Assembly: GCA_934663775.1 (NCBI GenBank)
Contig: CAKUKU010000002.1
Coordinates: forward strand, 131,525-195,524
Origin: an uncultured Ellagibacter sp.
GTDB lineage: Bacteria > Actinomycetota > Coriobacteriia > Coriobacteriales > Eggerthellaceae
Reading direction: 5' to 3'
DNA: 64,000 nucleotides
Shown piece by piece: positions 8,441 to 16,433 of this stretch. Position numbers and translations under genes: made by a program. The notes beneath the pieces are model-generated. The model saw nothing but the letters and a program-made list of their open reading frames with translations, was not told the origin of the DNA and did no database searches. How positions within the stretch are numbered: the stretch's first letter is position 1; the number at the start of each line of letters is the position of its first letter.

Positions 8441-8606
8441 AGGATGGAGCGAAACCGCTAGTTGGGGCTGTGGGGATGGAGCTCAGCTGGGAGAGCATCA
8501 CGTTCGCAACGTGGAAGCCGAGGGGCGGAGCGAAACCCTGATTGGGGCCGAGGGACAGAGCCAAAACCTGGTTGGGGGCTGTTGGATGGAGTCAAACCCC
8601 AAGTCG
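8441..8606 (+). repeat. Degenerate ~31-bp tandem repeats
   Basis: Four imperfect units at about 8441-8471, 8521-8550, 8551-8582 and 8583-8606 share the pattern GGAtGGAGcgAAACC then TTGGGGctg. A partial unit (TTAGTTGGCGC) precedes them at 8430. A tRNA-like stretch of 49 bp separates units one and two. No open frame here looks coding. Confidence 0.65.
8472..8524 (+). pseudogene. tRNA-Ala(CGC)-like remnant, 5' part only
   Basis: The 5' two thirds of a tRNA can be folded: acceptor strand GGGGATG 8472-8478, D-arm GCTC/GAGC 8481-8496, anticodon arm TCACG-TTCGCAA-CGTGG at 8498-8514 with anticodon CGC, variable AAGCC, and the first T-stem strand GAGGG at 8520-8524. There is no T-loop (TTCGA) and no 3' acceptor strand; the sequence changes into a tandem repeat unit. 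The conserved U8 is G. It is therefore a truncated relic, not a working tRNA. Confidence 0.6.
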
Positions 8607-8608
8607 AT

Positions 8609-8757
8609 GGTCAACTGAGCGAGTTGTGCGACGTTTTTTCGCTCGATAGAGCCCTTCACGACCGTCTGGAACACCTTCTAAAATTAAAACACCAGGTCAG
8701 CGAAAAGCGAATCGAATTATTCTCGAAAATGGCAGCGCACAACTCTCTCAGTTGACC
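8609..8757. mobile_element. 149-bp MITE-like element with 22-bp terminal inverted repeats
   Basis: GGTCAACTGAGCGAGTTGTG at 8609 pairs with its complement ending at 8757. The arms 8609-8630 and 8736-8757 match at 21 of 22 positions, and the TTTTCG that follows inward also pairs loosely. The interior is AT-richer than its surroundings and noncoding. No target-site duplication is obvious. Size and termini fit a non-autonomous insertion element; a large regulatory hairpin is the alternative. Confidence 0.6.
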
Positions 8758-8883
8758 ACCAACGAGGGGGTGTGTTCCATTCTGCCGCCCGCGACCGCCC
8801 GCTCCGGACGTCTTCTTACCCGGAATCGACTCTTCACGGACAAAATCGTCGATATGTGAGGCGGAAAGAGGCGGTGGGTGTAT

Positions 8884-8915
8884 TGCTCCTTGCGTGCGAC
8901 CACGAACAAGGAGCA
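8884..8915. other. 9-bp stem-loop upstream of the radical SAM gene
   Basis: TGCTCCTTG at 8884-8892 pairs with CAAGGAGCA at 8907-8915 around a 14-nt loop. No T-run follows. The right arm contains an AGGAG-like sequence, so the hairpin could hide a ribosome site, but the likely start of the next gene is at 9081. The role is unknown. Confidence 0.35.
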
Positions 8916-9080
8916 CAATGAAGCATGACGGCCATAGTGGACCGGAGGGCCGAAAAGCCGAAAGGGCCATGGGCCGGCCGCGGAAAACCGAGGGCCGATC
9001 GGGAAACCCAAGGTTCATCTGGGGAAACTGCGCGCCGCCGCAGGAAACCACAGGACTACCTCAAGAGCTGGGAGGACCTT

Positions 9081-9968
9081 ATGCATTACGTCGAATCGCC
9101 GCATCGTTTGCCCTACGAGATGGCATCGGGAATCCTTCAGGCGGAAATCGGCTGCTCGTATAACCGCTGCCGCTTCTGCTCGCTGTGCCGCAAGCCGGGG
9201 AAGGACTATCGACCCGCACCGCTCGAAGAGGTGGAGGCCGACCTCGACGAGCTCGCTTCCTACGTGCGCAGGCCCTCGCGTATCTACCTCTACGGCGGCA
9301 ACCCCTTCGGCATGCCGCGCGGCGTGCTCATTCCGCTGCTCGAGCGAATTCACGAGAAGCTGCCCGAGGTGAAGACAATCGGCGGCTTTTGCCGCGTGGC
9401 GGACGTGAAGGCCGCGACCGACGAGGACCTTGCAACCTGGGCACGGCTCGGGGTGCAGGGGCTCTCCATCGGCGCCGAGAGCGCCTACGATCCCGCGCTC
9501 AAGTTCATGCGCAAGCCACATACCGCAGCTGACCTGGAGCAGCAATGCGCGCGGCTCGACAAGGTCGGCATCGGCTACACGCTCTTCTACCTGGCGGGCA
9601 TCGCAGGCGCTGAGAAGTGCTCCGAGGCGGCGCGCGCGTCTGCCGAGGTCTTCTCGCGCATCAACCCACTACGCATCAACATCATGACGCTCACCGTGTT
9701 CGACAATGCTGACCTCGCGCGAGATGTGGCATCGGGCGCCTTCGTCCCGGCAGCCGAACGCGAGATCGTGCTCGAGATTCGCGATTTCATCGCAGGCCTT
9801 TCGGAATGCACATCCTTCATCGAGGCCGGGCACGACACCAACATGGTGCATTTCGACGGCGTCCTCCCGCGCGACCAGGAAAAGATGGTCCTTTACCTGG
9901 AGCAACGCGCTGAGATCATGAACGAAGAGCACATGAGGCTCCTTCGAAGCCGCTTCCGCACGCTGTAG
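9081..9968 (+). CDS. Radical SAM protein
   Basis: The N-terminal cluster motif GCSYNRCRFCSLC (Cys25-x4-Cys30-x2-Cys33) is the CX4CX2C form seen in a group of radical SAM enzymes, and would bind a [4Fe-4S] cluster and S-adenosylmethionine. Further landmarks are YLYGGNPFGMP, GGFCRVADVK and GLSIGAESAYDPALKFM, typical of the barrel. Length is about 295 residues with no B12 or SPASM extension. GGGAGG five bases before ATG 9081 decides the start; the frame continues upstream to 8925 but that part is low-complexity Arg/Lys. Substrate unknown. It stands alone between a repeat patch and chorismate mutase. Confidence 0.85.
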   Translation: MHYVESPHRLPYEMASGILQAEIGCSYNRCRFCSLCRKPGKDYRPAPLEEVEADLDELASYVRRPSRIYLYGGNPFGMPRGVLIPLLERIHEKLPEVKTIGGFCRVADVKAATDEDLATWARLGVQGLSIGAESAYDPALKFMRKPHTAADLEQQCARLDKVGIGYTLFYLAGIAGAEKCSEAARASAEVFSRINPLRINIMTLTVFDNADLARDVASGAFVPAAEREIVLEIRDFIAGLSECTSFIEAGHDTNMVHFDGVLPRDQEKMVLYLEQRAEIMNEEHMRLLRSRFRTL

Positions 9969-10194
9969 CAGAAGCACGCGGGAAGACTGCGAGCCTGCAT
10001 GCGGCCGCAGGCGGCGGGCTGCCGAGAGCGGGCGGCGCGAGACCTATCCAAATGCTAGGATTTTCTACTCGCCGCTCCATTTCACCCGCTTTCGGGTTAG
10101 CCGCGGCTTCTCTTTTGCTATCATGTCAAGCACACGAGTGGCCCCATCAGGGCAGATTCTCGTTAAAGTTATTGAGGCATGAGAGGAACCATCA

Positions 10195-10476
10195 ATGCCA
10201 GAAGAAAGCAAGTCGCTTGCGGAAATCGAAGCGCACCGCGCGAAGATCGACGAGATCGACCAGCAAATCGTCGCGCTGCTGAACAAGCGCGCAGGTCATT
10301 CGCTCGTGATCCGCGGTCTCAAACCCGACGCCCACATGGGGCTCTACGATCCCAAGCGCGAGGAGGAAATCTTCGCTCGCGTGAACTCCTATAACGAGGG
10401 ACCTTTGTATAACGAGAACCTGCGCGAGATTTACGAGGCGATTCTCAAGGTTATGAAGGAGACCCCGTCCGTATGA
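10195..10476 (+). CDS. Chorismate mutase (AroQ type)
   Basis: All-helical 93-residue enzyme that converts chorismate to prephenate, the branch towards phenylalanine and tyrosine. The AroQ pattern is clear: IDEIDQQIVALLNKRAGHSL in helix 1, the DPKREEEIFARV block in the middle, and YEAILKVMKE at the end. GAGAGGAA precedes the ATG. The stop overlaps the DAHP synthase start by 4 bp, so the two aromatic-pathway genes are translationally coupled and may form a complex, as in other bacteria where mutase and DAHP synthase interact. Confidence 0.93.
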   Translation: MPEESKSLAEIEAHRAKIDEIDQQIVALLNKRAGHSLVIRGLKPDAHMGLYDPKREEEIFARVNSYNEGPLYNENLREIYEAILKVMKETPSV

Positions 10477-11279
10477 GCGAAGTGAAACCCGTATCCCAAA
10501 AGCTTCCCGATTACGGCACGCGCACCGACGAGATCGCGATCTTCGCCGGCCCGTGCTCCGTCGAGAGCGAAGAGCAGTTCAACGAAGTCGCCGAATGCAT
10601 CGCGGGCCTCGGCCTGCACTGGATTCGCGGCGGCGCTTTCAAACCGCGCACGAATCCGCACAGCTTCCAGGGCCTTGGTGAGGAAGCGCTGCAGATCATG
10701 AAGGCCGGGGGAGAGAAATACGGCCTGAAAACGCTCACGGAAGTCATGGACTCCGAGCACTGCGAGATGGTCCATTCCTACGTCGACGGCCTGCAGGTGG
10801 GCGCGCGCAACTTCCAGAACTTCAGCCTGCTGAAGAACATCGGTAAGGTGACGAAGGATTCGCACAAGATGGTGCTGTTCAAGCGCGGTTTCGCGGGCAC
10901 CATCGCCGAGTGGCTCGCCGCGACCGACTACATCACCATGGCGGGCAACGACAACGTCGTGCTTTGCGAGCGCGGCCTGCGCACGTTCGAGACGGCGACG
11001 CGCTTCACGCTCGACATCTCGGCCGTGCCCGTTATCCACAAGCAGAGCCTCTATCCCATCTGCGTGGACGTGTCTCACCCGGCCGGAGTGCGCGATCTTG
11101 TGCCCTCGCTCGCGAAGGCAGCGGTGGCGGTCGGAGCTGATTCCATCATGATCGAGGTGCATCCCAACCCGCCGGCAGCACTCTCCGATGGCCCGCAGCA
11201 GCTCACGCCCGCCCAGTTCACCGACCTGGTGGCGGAACTGCGCGAGATTGCGGCGGTCTTCGGGAAGAAAATCGTTTAG
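10473..11279 (+). CDS. 3-deoxy-7-phosphoheptulonate synthase (DAHP synthase)
   Basis: First enzyme of the shikimate pathway, condensing PEP and erythrose 4-phosphate. The 268-residue protein is of the short AroA/KDO8P-synthase-like group. Motifs in order are IFAGPCSVES, RGGAFKPRTNPHSFQG, QVGARNFQN, VLFKRGFAGTIAEW and ICVDVSHPAGVRDL, with the C-terminal MIEVHPNPPAALSDGPQQL metal and PEP contacts. There is no fused regulatory ACT domain; control may come from the coupled chorismate mutase (inference). It overlaps the mutase gene by 4 bp. A hairpin terminator follows at 11315. Confidence 0.95.
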   Translation: MSEVKPVSQKLPDYGTRTDEIAIFAGPCSVESEEQFNEVAECIAGLGLHWIRGGAFKPRTNPHSFQGLGEEALQIMKAGGEKYGLKTLTEVMDSEHCEMVHSYVDGLQVGARNFQNFSLLKNIGKVTKDSHKMVLFKRGFAGTIAEWLAATDYITMAGNDNVVLCERGLRTFETATRFTLDISAVPVIHKQSLYPICVDVSHPAGVRDLVPSLAKAAVAVGADSIMIEVHPNPPAALSDGPQQLTPAQFTDLVAELREIAAVFGKKIV

Positions 11280-11314
11280 TGCGTCCGCGCCGAGAGAGTT
11301 GAACACGTGCAACG

Positions 11315-11343
11315 GGAGGTCGCCCCACCAGGCGGCCTCCTTT
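11315..11343 (+). terminator. Probable terminator after DAHP synthase
   Basis: GGAGGTCGCC 11315-11324 pairs with GGCGGCCTCC 11331-11340 (one G-T wobble) around CCACCA, followed by TTT. It lies 36 bp past the DAHP synthase stop. Confidence 0.65.
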
Positions 11344-11369
11344 GCGTTTGGGAGCGGGGTACTCGGCGG

Positions 11370-11597
11370 TCGAGCGCTTCGCGGCGCTTATGCATGGCTC
11401 TACGTGCAGGGCAAGGGCAGGGAGCAGAAAGGCGACTTCGTCGTGCTGACGGACTCCGCGGCGCGCCCGATCTACGCCTACCTGTCGATGCACAGGGAAC
11501 TGGGACAGAGGGGCCGCTCTTCGCGTCGCTGTCGAACAAGACCATGGGGCGGCGGCTGAAGACCCGCTCGCTCAGGGAAGTCGTTAAACGGGCGAAG
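11370..11597 (+). pseudogene. Internal fragment of a tyrosine recombinase, frameshifted
   Basis: One frame reads LYVQGKGREQKGDFVVLTD; the next reads TEGPLFASLSNKTMG and TRSLREVVKR. Together they match the middle of the recombinase at 57882-58330, nearly base for base over about 225 bp, but in the opposite orientation. The catalytic His-x-x-Arg and Tyr parts are absent. The frame break at about 11513 (CTGGGACAG, apparently one G short) occurs identically in both copies. This is a relic with no function of its own. Confidence 0.75.
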
Positions 11598-11616
11598 GGC
11601 GAGAAGTTTCCTTCAT

Positions 11617-12918
11617 TCACCTGATGAGAGTATGAGTGGTATCGAAACTGGCGGAGCTTTTCCTTCTGGCCACGCGGGCAATCGCCGCCAGGGAGGATGC
11701 GATGGCTATCCCCAGCATAGTAAAGCCGAACACCTGATAGGCGTCCAGACAGCTTCCCCCCGTCGCCGCAATCGTCCCGGTCAGCAAGAATGAGCTTGCG
11801 GTGACCGCAAGACCGTCGGCCGCGGCGACGATGCTCGTGGCCGTGCTCTGCTTCGTGGAGGGCACGATTTCTGTGCAGCGGGTGTAGAAGTAGCAGAAGT
11901 AGAACGGCCAGGCGAGTCCCGCGATCGCGAGGGCTGCTACGATTACGGGCGCGATGGGGAACTTCGCGAGTGCGAGGAAAACGAATGAGATCGCAAATAG
12001 CGCGGGGATATAGACGCTGTTTCTGAACCTCTTGTAGAAGAACCCGAAAACAAGGGAGCTCAATGCCGTCCCTATCGTCATGATCGACATGAGCATGCCG
12101 GAGAACGCCTCGTTGCCCACGCCCACATCGGCGACGTAGAGCGCCACCAAGTAGAGGATGACGAAATAGAGCGTCGCGACGAGGAACACCTGGATCGACA
12201 ATGCGGCGAGCCTCTTCCACCATCCCCGCGGCGCGACGTCTCGTTCTTGGAAAGGGAACAGCCCCCGGGCGAGCGCGGCGACCGAGCTCGCCGACGCGCC
12301 CTTGACCTCCTGAACCGAGGTCGCAACGCTTCGCGTGGGAGGGAAGCTCGGCAGAAACACCGCCAGCATGACAAGGACTGGGATCGCGATGAGGTACATC
12401 GCGTAGGCGTTCTGCCACGATCCTGCGGCCAAGACGCCTGCGCCGTATGCGAGCAGGGCGCCAATGGCCGACATCGCCGAGTTGTACCAGCCGACGTATT
12501 TGCCGTGCTCTGCTTCGTCGGAGAACAGGTCGGCGAGGATGGAGAGGGCTGCTGTGTTCGTGATGCCCCAGCCGACCCCTGTCGCGAGAAGGCGCATCGT
12601 CACGAAGAAGTAGACGTTCTCGCATGCCGCGCCGAAAACCGCCGAGAGCGTGAACACGGCGAACCCGATGACCATGATCTTCTTCTTGTCGAGCTTGTCG
12701 CAGAGGACACCCGTTGCAAGTCCGAAAGGGAGCCCGAAGAGCGCGGGTCCTGTGACCCCGAGGTTGACGAGCCACTCTGGGGAGTCCGCGAACGCCTGGT
12801 AGACGTCGGCGGCGACGGGGCTCACCACGAGGTCGCCCATCGTGCACATGGACGAGAGGAAGAGCGCGGCGAGGGAGAGGGCAAGCCGCCACTTCGGCAG
12901 GTCTGAGGATTCGGTCAT
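11617..12918 (-). CDS. MFS transporter
   Basis: Twelve-segment major facilitator of 434 residues in the cytoplasmic membrane. Visible features are the N-terminal SMCTMGDLVVSP, the loop 2-3 region LPFGLATGVLCDKLDKKK, TGVGWGITNTAALS in segment 4 and a central loop at about residues 195-230. It is clearly paralogous to the carrier at 14937-16136, sharing GVGWGITNTAALSI and CYFYTRCTE. ATG 12918 is preceded by AAAGG; the frame extends upstream but that part is low-complexity. Substrate unknown; it may move the substrate or product of the amidohydrolase encoded just upstream on the same strand, 275 bp away. Confidence 0.88.
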   Translation of the reverse strand: MTESSDLPKWRLALSLAALFLSSMCTMGDLVVSPVAADVYQAFADSPEWLVNLGVTGPALFGLPFGLATGVLCDKLDKKKIMVIGFAVFTLSAVFGAACENVYFFVTMRLLATGVGWGITNTAALSILADLFSDEAEHGKYVGWYNSAMSAIGALLAYGAGVLAAGSWQNAYAMYLIAIPVLVMLAVFLPSFPPTRSVATSVQEVKGASASSVAALARGLFPFQERDVAPRGWWKRLAALSIQVFLVATLYFVILYLVALYVADVGVGNEAFSGMLMSIMTIGTALSSLVFGFFYKRFRNSVYIPALFAISFVFLALAKFPIAPVIVAALAIAGLAWPFYFCYFYTRCTEIVPSTKQSTATSIVAAADGLAVTASSFLLTGTIAATGGSCLDAYQVFGFTMLGIAIASSLAAIARVARRKSSASFDTTHTLIR

Positions 12919-13193
12919 GGGTGCGCCTTTCAGTTCGCGGGGGCTTCCGGCCCCCTTGCAACTGGCCTTTTGGTCAGAGCGGTTCCAAGGCTCCGCTCCT
13001 GGGGTGACCGCGCCGCGCATCGAGGGAGGCGCGGCGCGGAAGGGGGGTCCCCGGCTCCTCCCAAGGGGATAGGCGGAAGAGCCGGATAGCGCTCCACGGC
13101 GCTTCGCCGCCGATGGAGGAGAGGCTGCGAAGCGCCCGCGCGCGATCGGAGGCGACGGCCGCAGGGAAGATGCGGCCAGCGCCGTTTCAAAAG

Positions 13194-14825
13194 CTACTTG
13201 CTCAAGTCGACGCCTTCGGCCTGGTAGGCGACCTTGCCGTCGATGAGGGTGTAGAGCGCCTTGGCGTGGAGAATCTCGTCGGGCGACGCGTCGAGTAGGT
13301 TTTTGTCCATCACGACGACGTCGGCGAGCTTGCCTGCGTGCAGCGTGCCGATGCGGCCCTCGAAGGACTCTGCGTACGCAGAGCCGTAGGTGTAGGCTTG
13401 CAGCGCCTGCGCCACCGTGATGCGCTGCTCGGGGACGAACCCGCCCTCCGGATAGCCGTCCCACGGTTGCCGGCGCGTGACGGCGGCGTAGATCCCCTCC
13501 ATGGGGTTGAGGTTCCAGACCGGTGCGTCGGTGCCAAAGGCCATGACCGCACCAGTGTCGACGATCGATTTGATCGGCCACATGGAGGGGCGCCACTTCT
13601 CGCCGAGAAGCTTGGGATACCCGTCCACGTTGAGGACGGAGTGGATCGGCTGCATGGAGGGAACGACGCCGAGCTCCGCGAACCTGCCGATGTCCTCGGG
13701 GCGACAGCTCTCGATATGCTCGATGGTGTTGCGCAAGCGCTTCGGCCCGTTTTTCTTCTGCACCGCTTCGAACACGTCGAGCGCCTGCTTCACGGCTCCG
13801 TTGCCGATGGCGTGCAGGCGGACGGGATAGCCGTTCGCGTCGGCCTCCTCGACCATGGCGTACAGGTCGTCGTACTTGATGGCCGGCTCGCCGCAGGTCG
13901 TTGGATCGTCGGCGTAGGGCTCGGTGAGGTATCCGGTATGGGCCTCGCAGACGCCGTCCGTGATCTGCTTGAGGCCGGCGAAGCGCAGGTGCTCCGAGCG
14001 CATGAGCGGTTCGTACTTCTTCGGGTTGGCGAGACCCGGCTCCATCTTGAGGAAGCAGCTCACGCGAATGGGGAGCTTCCCCTCCTTCTCAAACGTCTGG
14101 AATACCCTGATGTTGTCGTCTTCCGGTATGCCGCCGTAAGGCCACACGCAGCCCGTCGCGGTGACGCCGTAGCTCAGCGCTTCCGAAATCACGTTGTCGA
14201 GCGCTCGGTCCATGTTCGCGGCAAGGTTCGCCATGCCCCAAACGGGGTCGTTTACCGGCGGCTCCTTACCGATGCCCGTTGGATTGCCGTCCTCGTCGCG
14301 AACGATGACGCCGCCTTCTGGATCGGGGGTGTCTTTCGTGTACCCTATGGCTTCGAGAGCCTTGGAATTCATCCAGCCGACGTGCATGTCCCACGAGGCG
14401 AAGTAGGCGGGCCGGTCGGGCACGGCTTCATCGAGCATTTCCTTCGTGGGCTGCTCTTCCCATTCGTCGAAGTTGAAGTCGCACCCCGCGATCCACTTGT
14501 TGTCCGGATGCTCGTCGGCGAACTTCCGGATTGCCGAGAGGGCGTCCTCCTTGGAGGTGATCCCCTCGAGCGAAAGCGTGTAGCTGGCGTCCTTCGTGAC
14601 GCCGTTCTGGATGAAATGGGTGTGGGCGTCGTTGAAGCCCGGGCAGACGAGCCTGTCGCCGCATTCGAGGACCTGCGTGTTAGGTCCGACGAATCGCTGG
14701 GCCTCTTCGGCGGAGCAAACCCTTTCAATTTCCTTCCCGCTGATGACGACGGCGCCCTCGATGGTGTCCAGGGTCTCGGCGGTGAAGATGGATGAGCTTT
14801 TGATGACGATGTCTGCGTAGCGCAT
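13194..14825 (-). CDS. Amidohydrolase, YtcJ-like
   Basis: Member of the metal-dependent amidohydrolase superfamily, 543 residues. The metal HxH is in FNDAHTHFIQNG, after an N-terminal beta-sandwich. Later metal-ligand regions are VRLHAIGNGAV, NTIEHIESCRPED and the Asp in AFGTDAPVWNLNP. The C-terminus closes the sandwich with HAGKLADVVVMD. TAGGAGA precedes the ATG. It is flanked on both sides by paralogous MFS carriers on the same strand, suggesting a transport and hydrolysis unit. YtcJ-like enzymes are mostly of unknown substrate. The 275 bp downstream (12919-13193) hold only GC-rich hairpins, such as GGGGGC/GCCCCC at 12939-12955. Confidence 0.88.
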   Translation of the reverse strand: MRYADIVIKSSSIFTAETLDTIEGAVVISGKEIERVCSAEEAQRFVGPNTQVLECGDRLVCPGFNDAHTHFIQNGVTKDASYTLSLEGITSKEDALSAIRKFADEHPDNKWIAGCDFNFDEWEEQPTKEMLDEAVPDRPAYFASWDMHVGWMNSKALEAIGYTKDTPDPEGGVIVRDEDGNPTGIGKEPPVNDPVWGMANLAANMDRALDNVISEALSYGVTATGCVWPYGGIPEDDNIRVFQTFEKEGKLPIRVSCFLKMEPGLANPKKYEPLMRSEHLRFAGLKQITDGVCEAHTGYLTEPYADDPTTCGEPAIKYDDLYAMVEEADANGYPVRLHAIGNGAVKQALDVFEAVQKKNGPKRLRNTIEHIESCRPEDIGRFAELGVVPSMQPIHSVLNVDGYPKLLGEKWRPSMWPIKSIVDTGAVMAFGTDAPVWNLNPMEGIYAAVTRRQPWDGYPEGGFVPEQRITVAQALQAYTYGSAYAESFEGRIGTLHAGKLADVVVMDKNLLDASPDEILHAKALYTLIDGKVAYQAEGVDLSK

Positions 14826-14881
14826 GGTGTTCTCCTAAGGAACCGGGACCGGCAGTTAGAGCCGACCCCTTCGAGGTCTAC

Positions 14882-14909
14882 CGGGCCTTGAGCGACGGCT
14901 CAAGGCCCG
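14882..14909 (-). terminator. Hairpin downstream of the MFS gene
   Basis: CGGGCCTTGAGC 14882-14893 and GCTCAAGGCCCG 14898-14909 form a perfect 12-bp stem with a 4-nt loop. It lies 28 bp past the stop of the minus-strand carrier. No clear U-run follows. Confidence 0.6.
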
Positions 14910-14936
14910 ATTCGGGTTCAGCAAGCTGGAATGCCC

Positions 14937-16136
14937 CTAGGCGTTCTTCTTGCCCTTGGAACCCATGTAGGCGACGAGCGAGACGACGCCGGCGGCGAGC
15001 AAGATGATGCCCGGGACGATCCAGGCGCCGACGGCATTGGTGCCCATGAGGCCCATGCAGCCGGTGATCAGGTAGGAGCAGGCGGTCGCGGCGAGGCCGT
15101 CGGAGAGGGCGACGATCGAGGTCGCGGTGCCGGCCTTCGCTGCGGGGACGAGCTCGGTGCAGCGGGTGTAGAAGTAGCAGAAGTAGGTGGGCCACATGAG
15201 GCCGAGCAGCGCGATGCACACGATTGCCGTCATCTGGCTGGGGAAGAGGCTCATGACGATGTAGCACGCGCCCATGACGAACACGCCGGGCAGGTAGACG
15301 GCGTTCTTGAACTTGGCGTACAGAACACCGAACGCGAGGGACATGATCCCCGTCGCAATCGTGGAGATGGAGCTCAGGACGCCGATGAACGCTTCGTCGC
15401 CGATTCCCGCGTCGGTAACGTAGAGGGCGGGCATGTAGAGCGAGACGAAGAAGCCGAGCGCGATGAAGAACACCTGAACCGTCAACGGGATGAGGGGCTT
15501 CCACCAACCGGCTTCGACGGTCTCCTCCTTCGAGCCGCTCTCGGCGTTTTCGGACTTGGCGACTGGCTTCATGCTGGGGAGAAAGACGATCAGCATGACG
15601 AGGACGGGGATGGAGATGTAATACGTCCAGAAGGCGTGCTGCCAGCCGCTGACGGCGAGGATGCCGGCGACGGCGGCCATGATGGCGCCCATGACGGACA
15701 TGACCATGCTGTACCAGCCGACGAACTTGCCGTGCTCGGCCTCGTCGGTGTACATGACCGCGAGGATGGAGAGCGCGGCGGTGTTGGTGATGCCCCAGCC
15801 CACGCCGGTGGCGAAGCAGCGCAGAGTCACGAACAGGGGAAGGTTGTCCACGGCGCCGAAGCAGGCGGAGACGACGAAAATGGCGAAGCCGACAATCATG
15901 ACCGTCTTCTTGTTCATCTTGTCGCACAGGATGCCGGCGAGGATGCCGAAGGGCAGGCCCACGAGTGCGGGGCCGGTGATGGCGAAGTTGATGAGCGCCT
16001 CGGACTGCCCGGCGAACGCCTCGTAGAGCGCTGCGGCGATGGGGTTGATTACCATATCGCCCAAGGTGCACATGGAGGACAGGGCCAGGGCGATGAATGC
16101 CAGCCATTTCCTCCCGTTGCTGATGTTGAGTTCCAT
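14937..16136 (-). CDS. MFS transporter, paralogue of the 11.6-kb carrier
   Basis: Twelve-segment carrier of 399 residues starting MELNISNGRKW behind a strong AAAAGGAGGG site. The loop 2-3 region reads VGLPFGILAGILCDKMNKKT, and TGVGWGITNTAALSILAV matches the other paralogue. The central loop carries SENAESGSKEETVE. It is transcribed in the same direction as the amidohydrolase downstream (111 bp), with a hairpin between. The divergent regulator at 16434 probably senses its substrate, following the pattern of LuxR-type membrane regulators beside transporter/enzyme pairs in Eggerthellaceae (inference). Confidence 0.88.
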   Translation of the reverse strand: MELNISNGRKWLAFIALALSSMCTLGDMVINPIAAALYEAFAGQSEALINFAITGPALVGLPFGILAGILCDKMNKKTVMIVGFAIFVVSACFGAVDNLPLFVTLRCFATGVGWGITNTAALSILAVMYTDEAEHGKFVGWYSMVMSVMGAIMAAVAGILAVSGWQHAFWTYYISIPVLVMLIVFLPSMKPVAKSENAESGSKEETVEAGWWKPLIPLTVQVFFIALGFFVSLYMPALYVTDAGIGDEAFIGVLSSISTIATGIMSLAFGVLYAKFKNAVYLPGVFVMGACYIVMSLFPSQMTAIVCIALLGLMWPTYFCYFYTRCTELVPAAKAGTATSIVALSDGLAATACSYLITGCMGLMGTNAVGAWIVPGIILLAAGVVSLVAYMGSKGKKNA

Positions 16137-16433
16137 GACGGATCCCTCCTTTTCGCGCCGGCCCCTCCTTGAGGCCGGCTTTTACGTCTGGGAGGCTACT
16201 CTCGCCGGGGGCGCGCTGCCCCGCTCGAAATATACGGATTGGTATGGTTTGCCCCCTCAACGATGCGTGTTTCGCCCGTAAGCATTTCAGCCGCTGTTAT
16301 TGAACTGCCCATAAGGTGCTTATGGTTTCAAGTATTTGAACAGGTATTTCGACTCTTCCAGGCTCATAATGGGAGTTGGCTTGATTGAGGGGAATCGAGA
16401 CCGAAGGCCAGAGCTACGTCAAAGGGGATCGAT

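Noticed and set aside
8430..8606. CRISPR array
   Set aside because: Repeats are degenerate, contiguous and without regular unique spacers; no cas genes are nearby.
8462..8755. 97-residue open frame across the repeat patch
   Set aside because: It runs through tandem repeats, the tRNA remnant and the inverted-repeat element, with no ribosome site and no protein-like composition.
8925..9080. 52-residue N-terminal extension of the radical SAM protein
   Set aside because: Composition is Arg/Lys/Gly-rich and a strong GGGAGG site precedes ATG 9081, which gives a normal start.
12919..13596. N-terminal extension of the 11.6-kb MFS carrier to 659 residues
   Set aside because: It would overlap the amidohydrolase gene and is low-complexity; the carrier begins properly at 12918 behind AAAGG.
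13338..14795. 485-residue open frame on the + strand
   Set aside because: Antisense to the amidohydrolase, whose motifs and ribosome site are clear. Long antisense frames are expected in high-GC coding DNA, and the translation has no family features. The same applies to 14931-16172 and 45345-46634.
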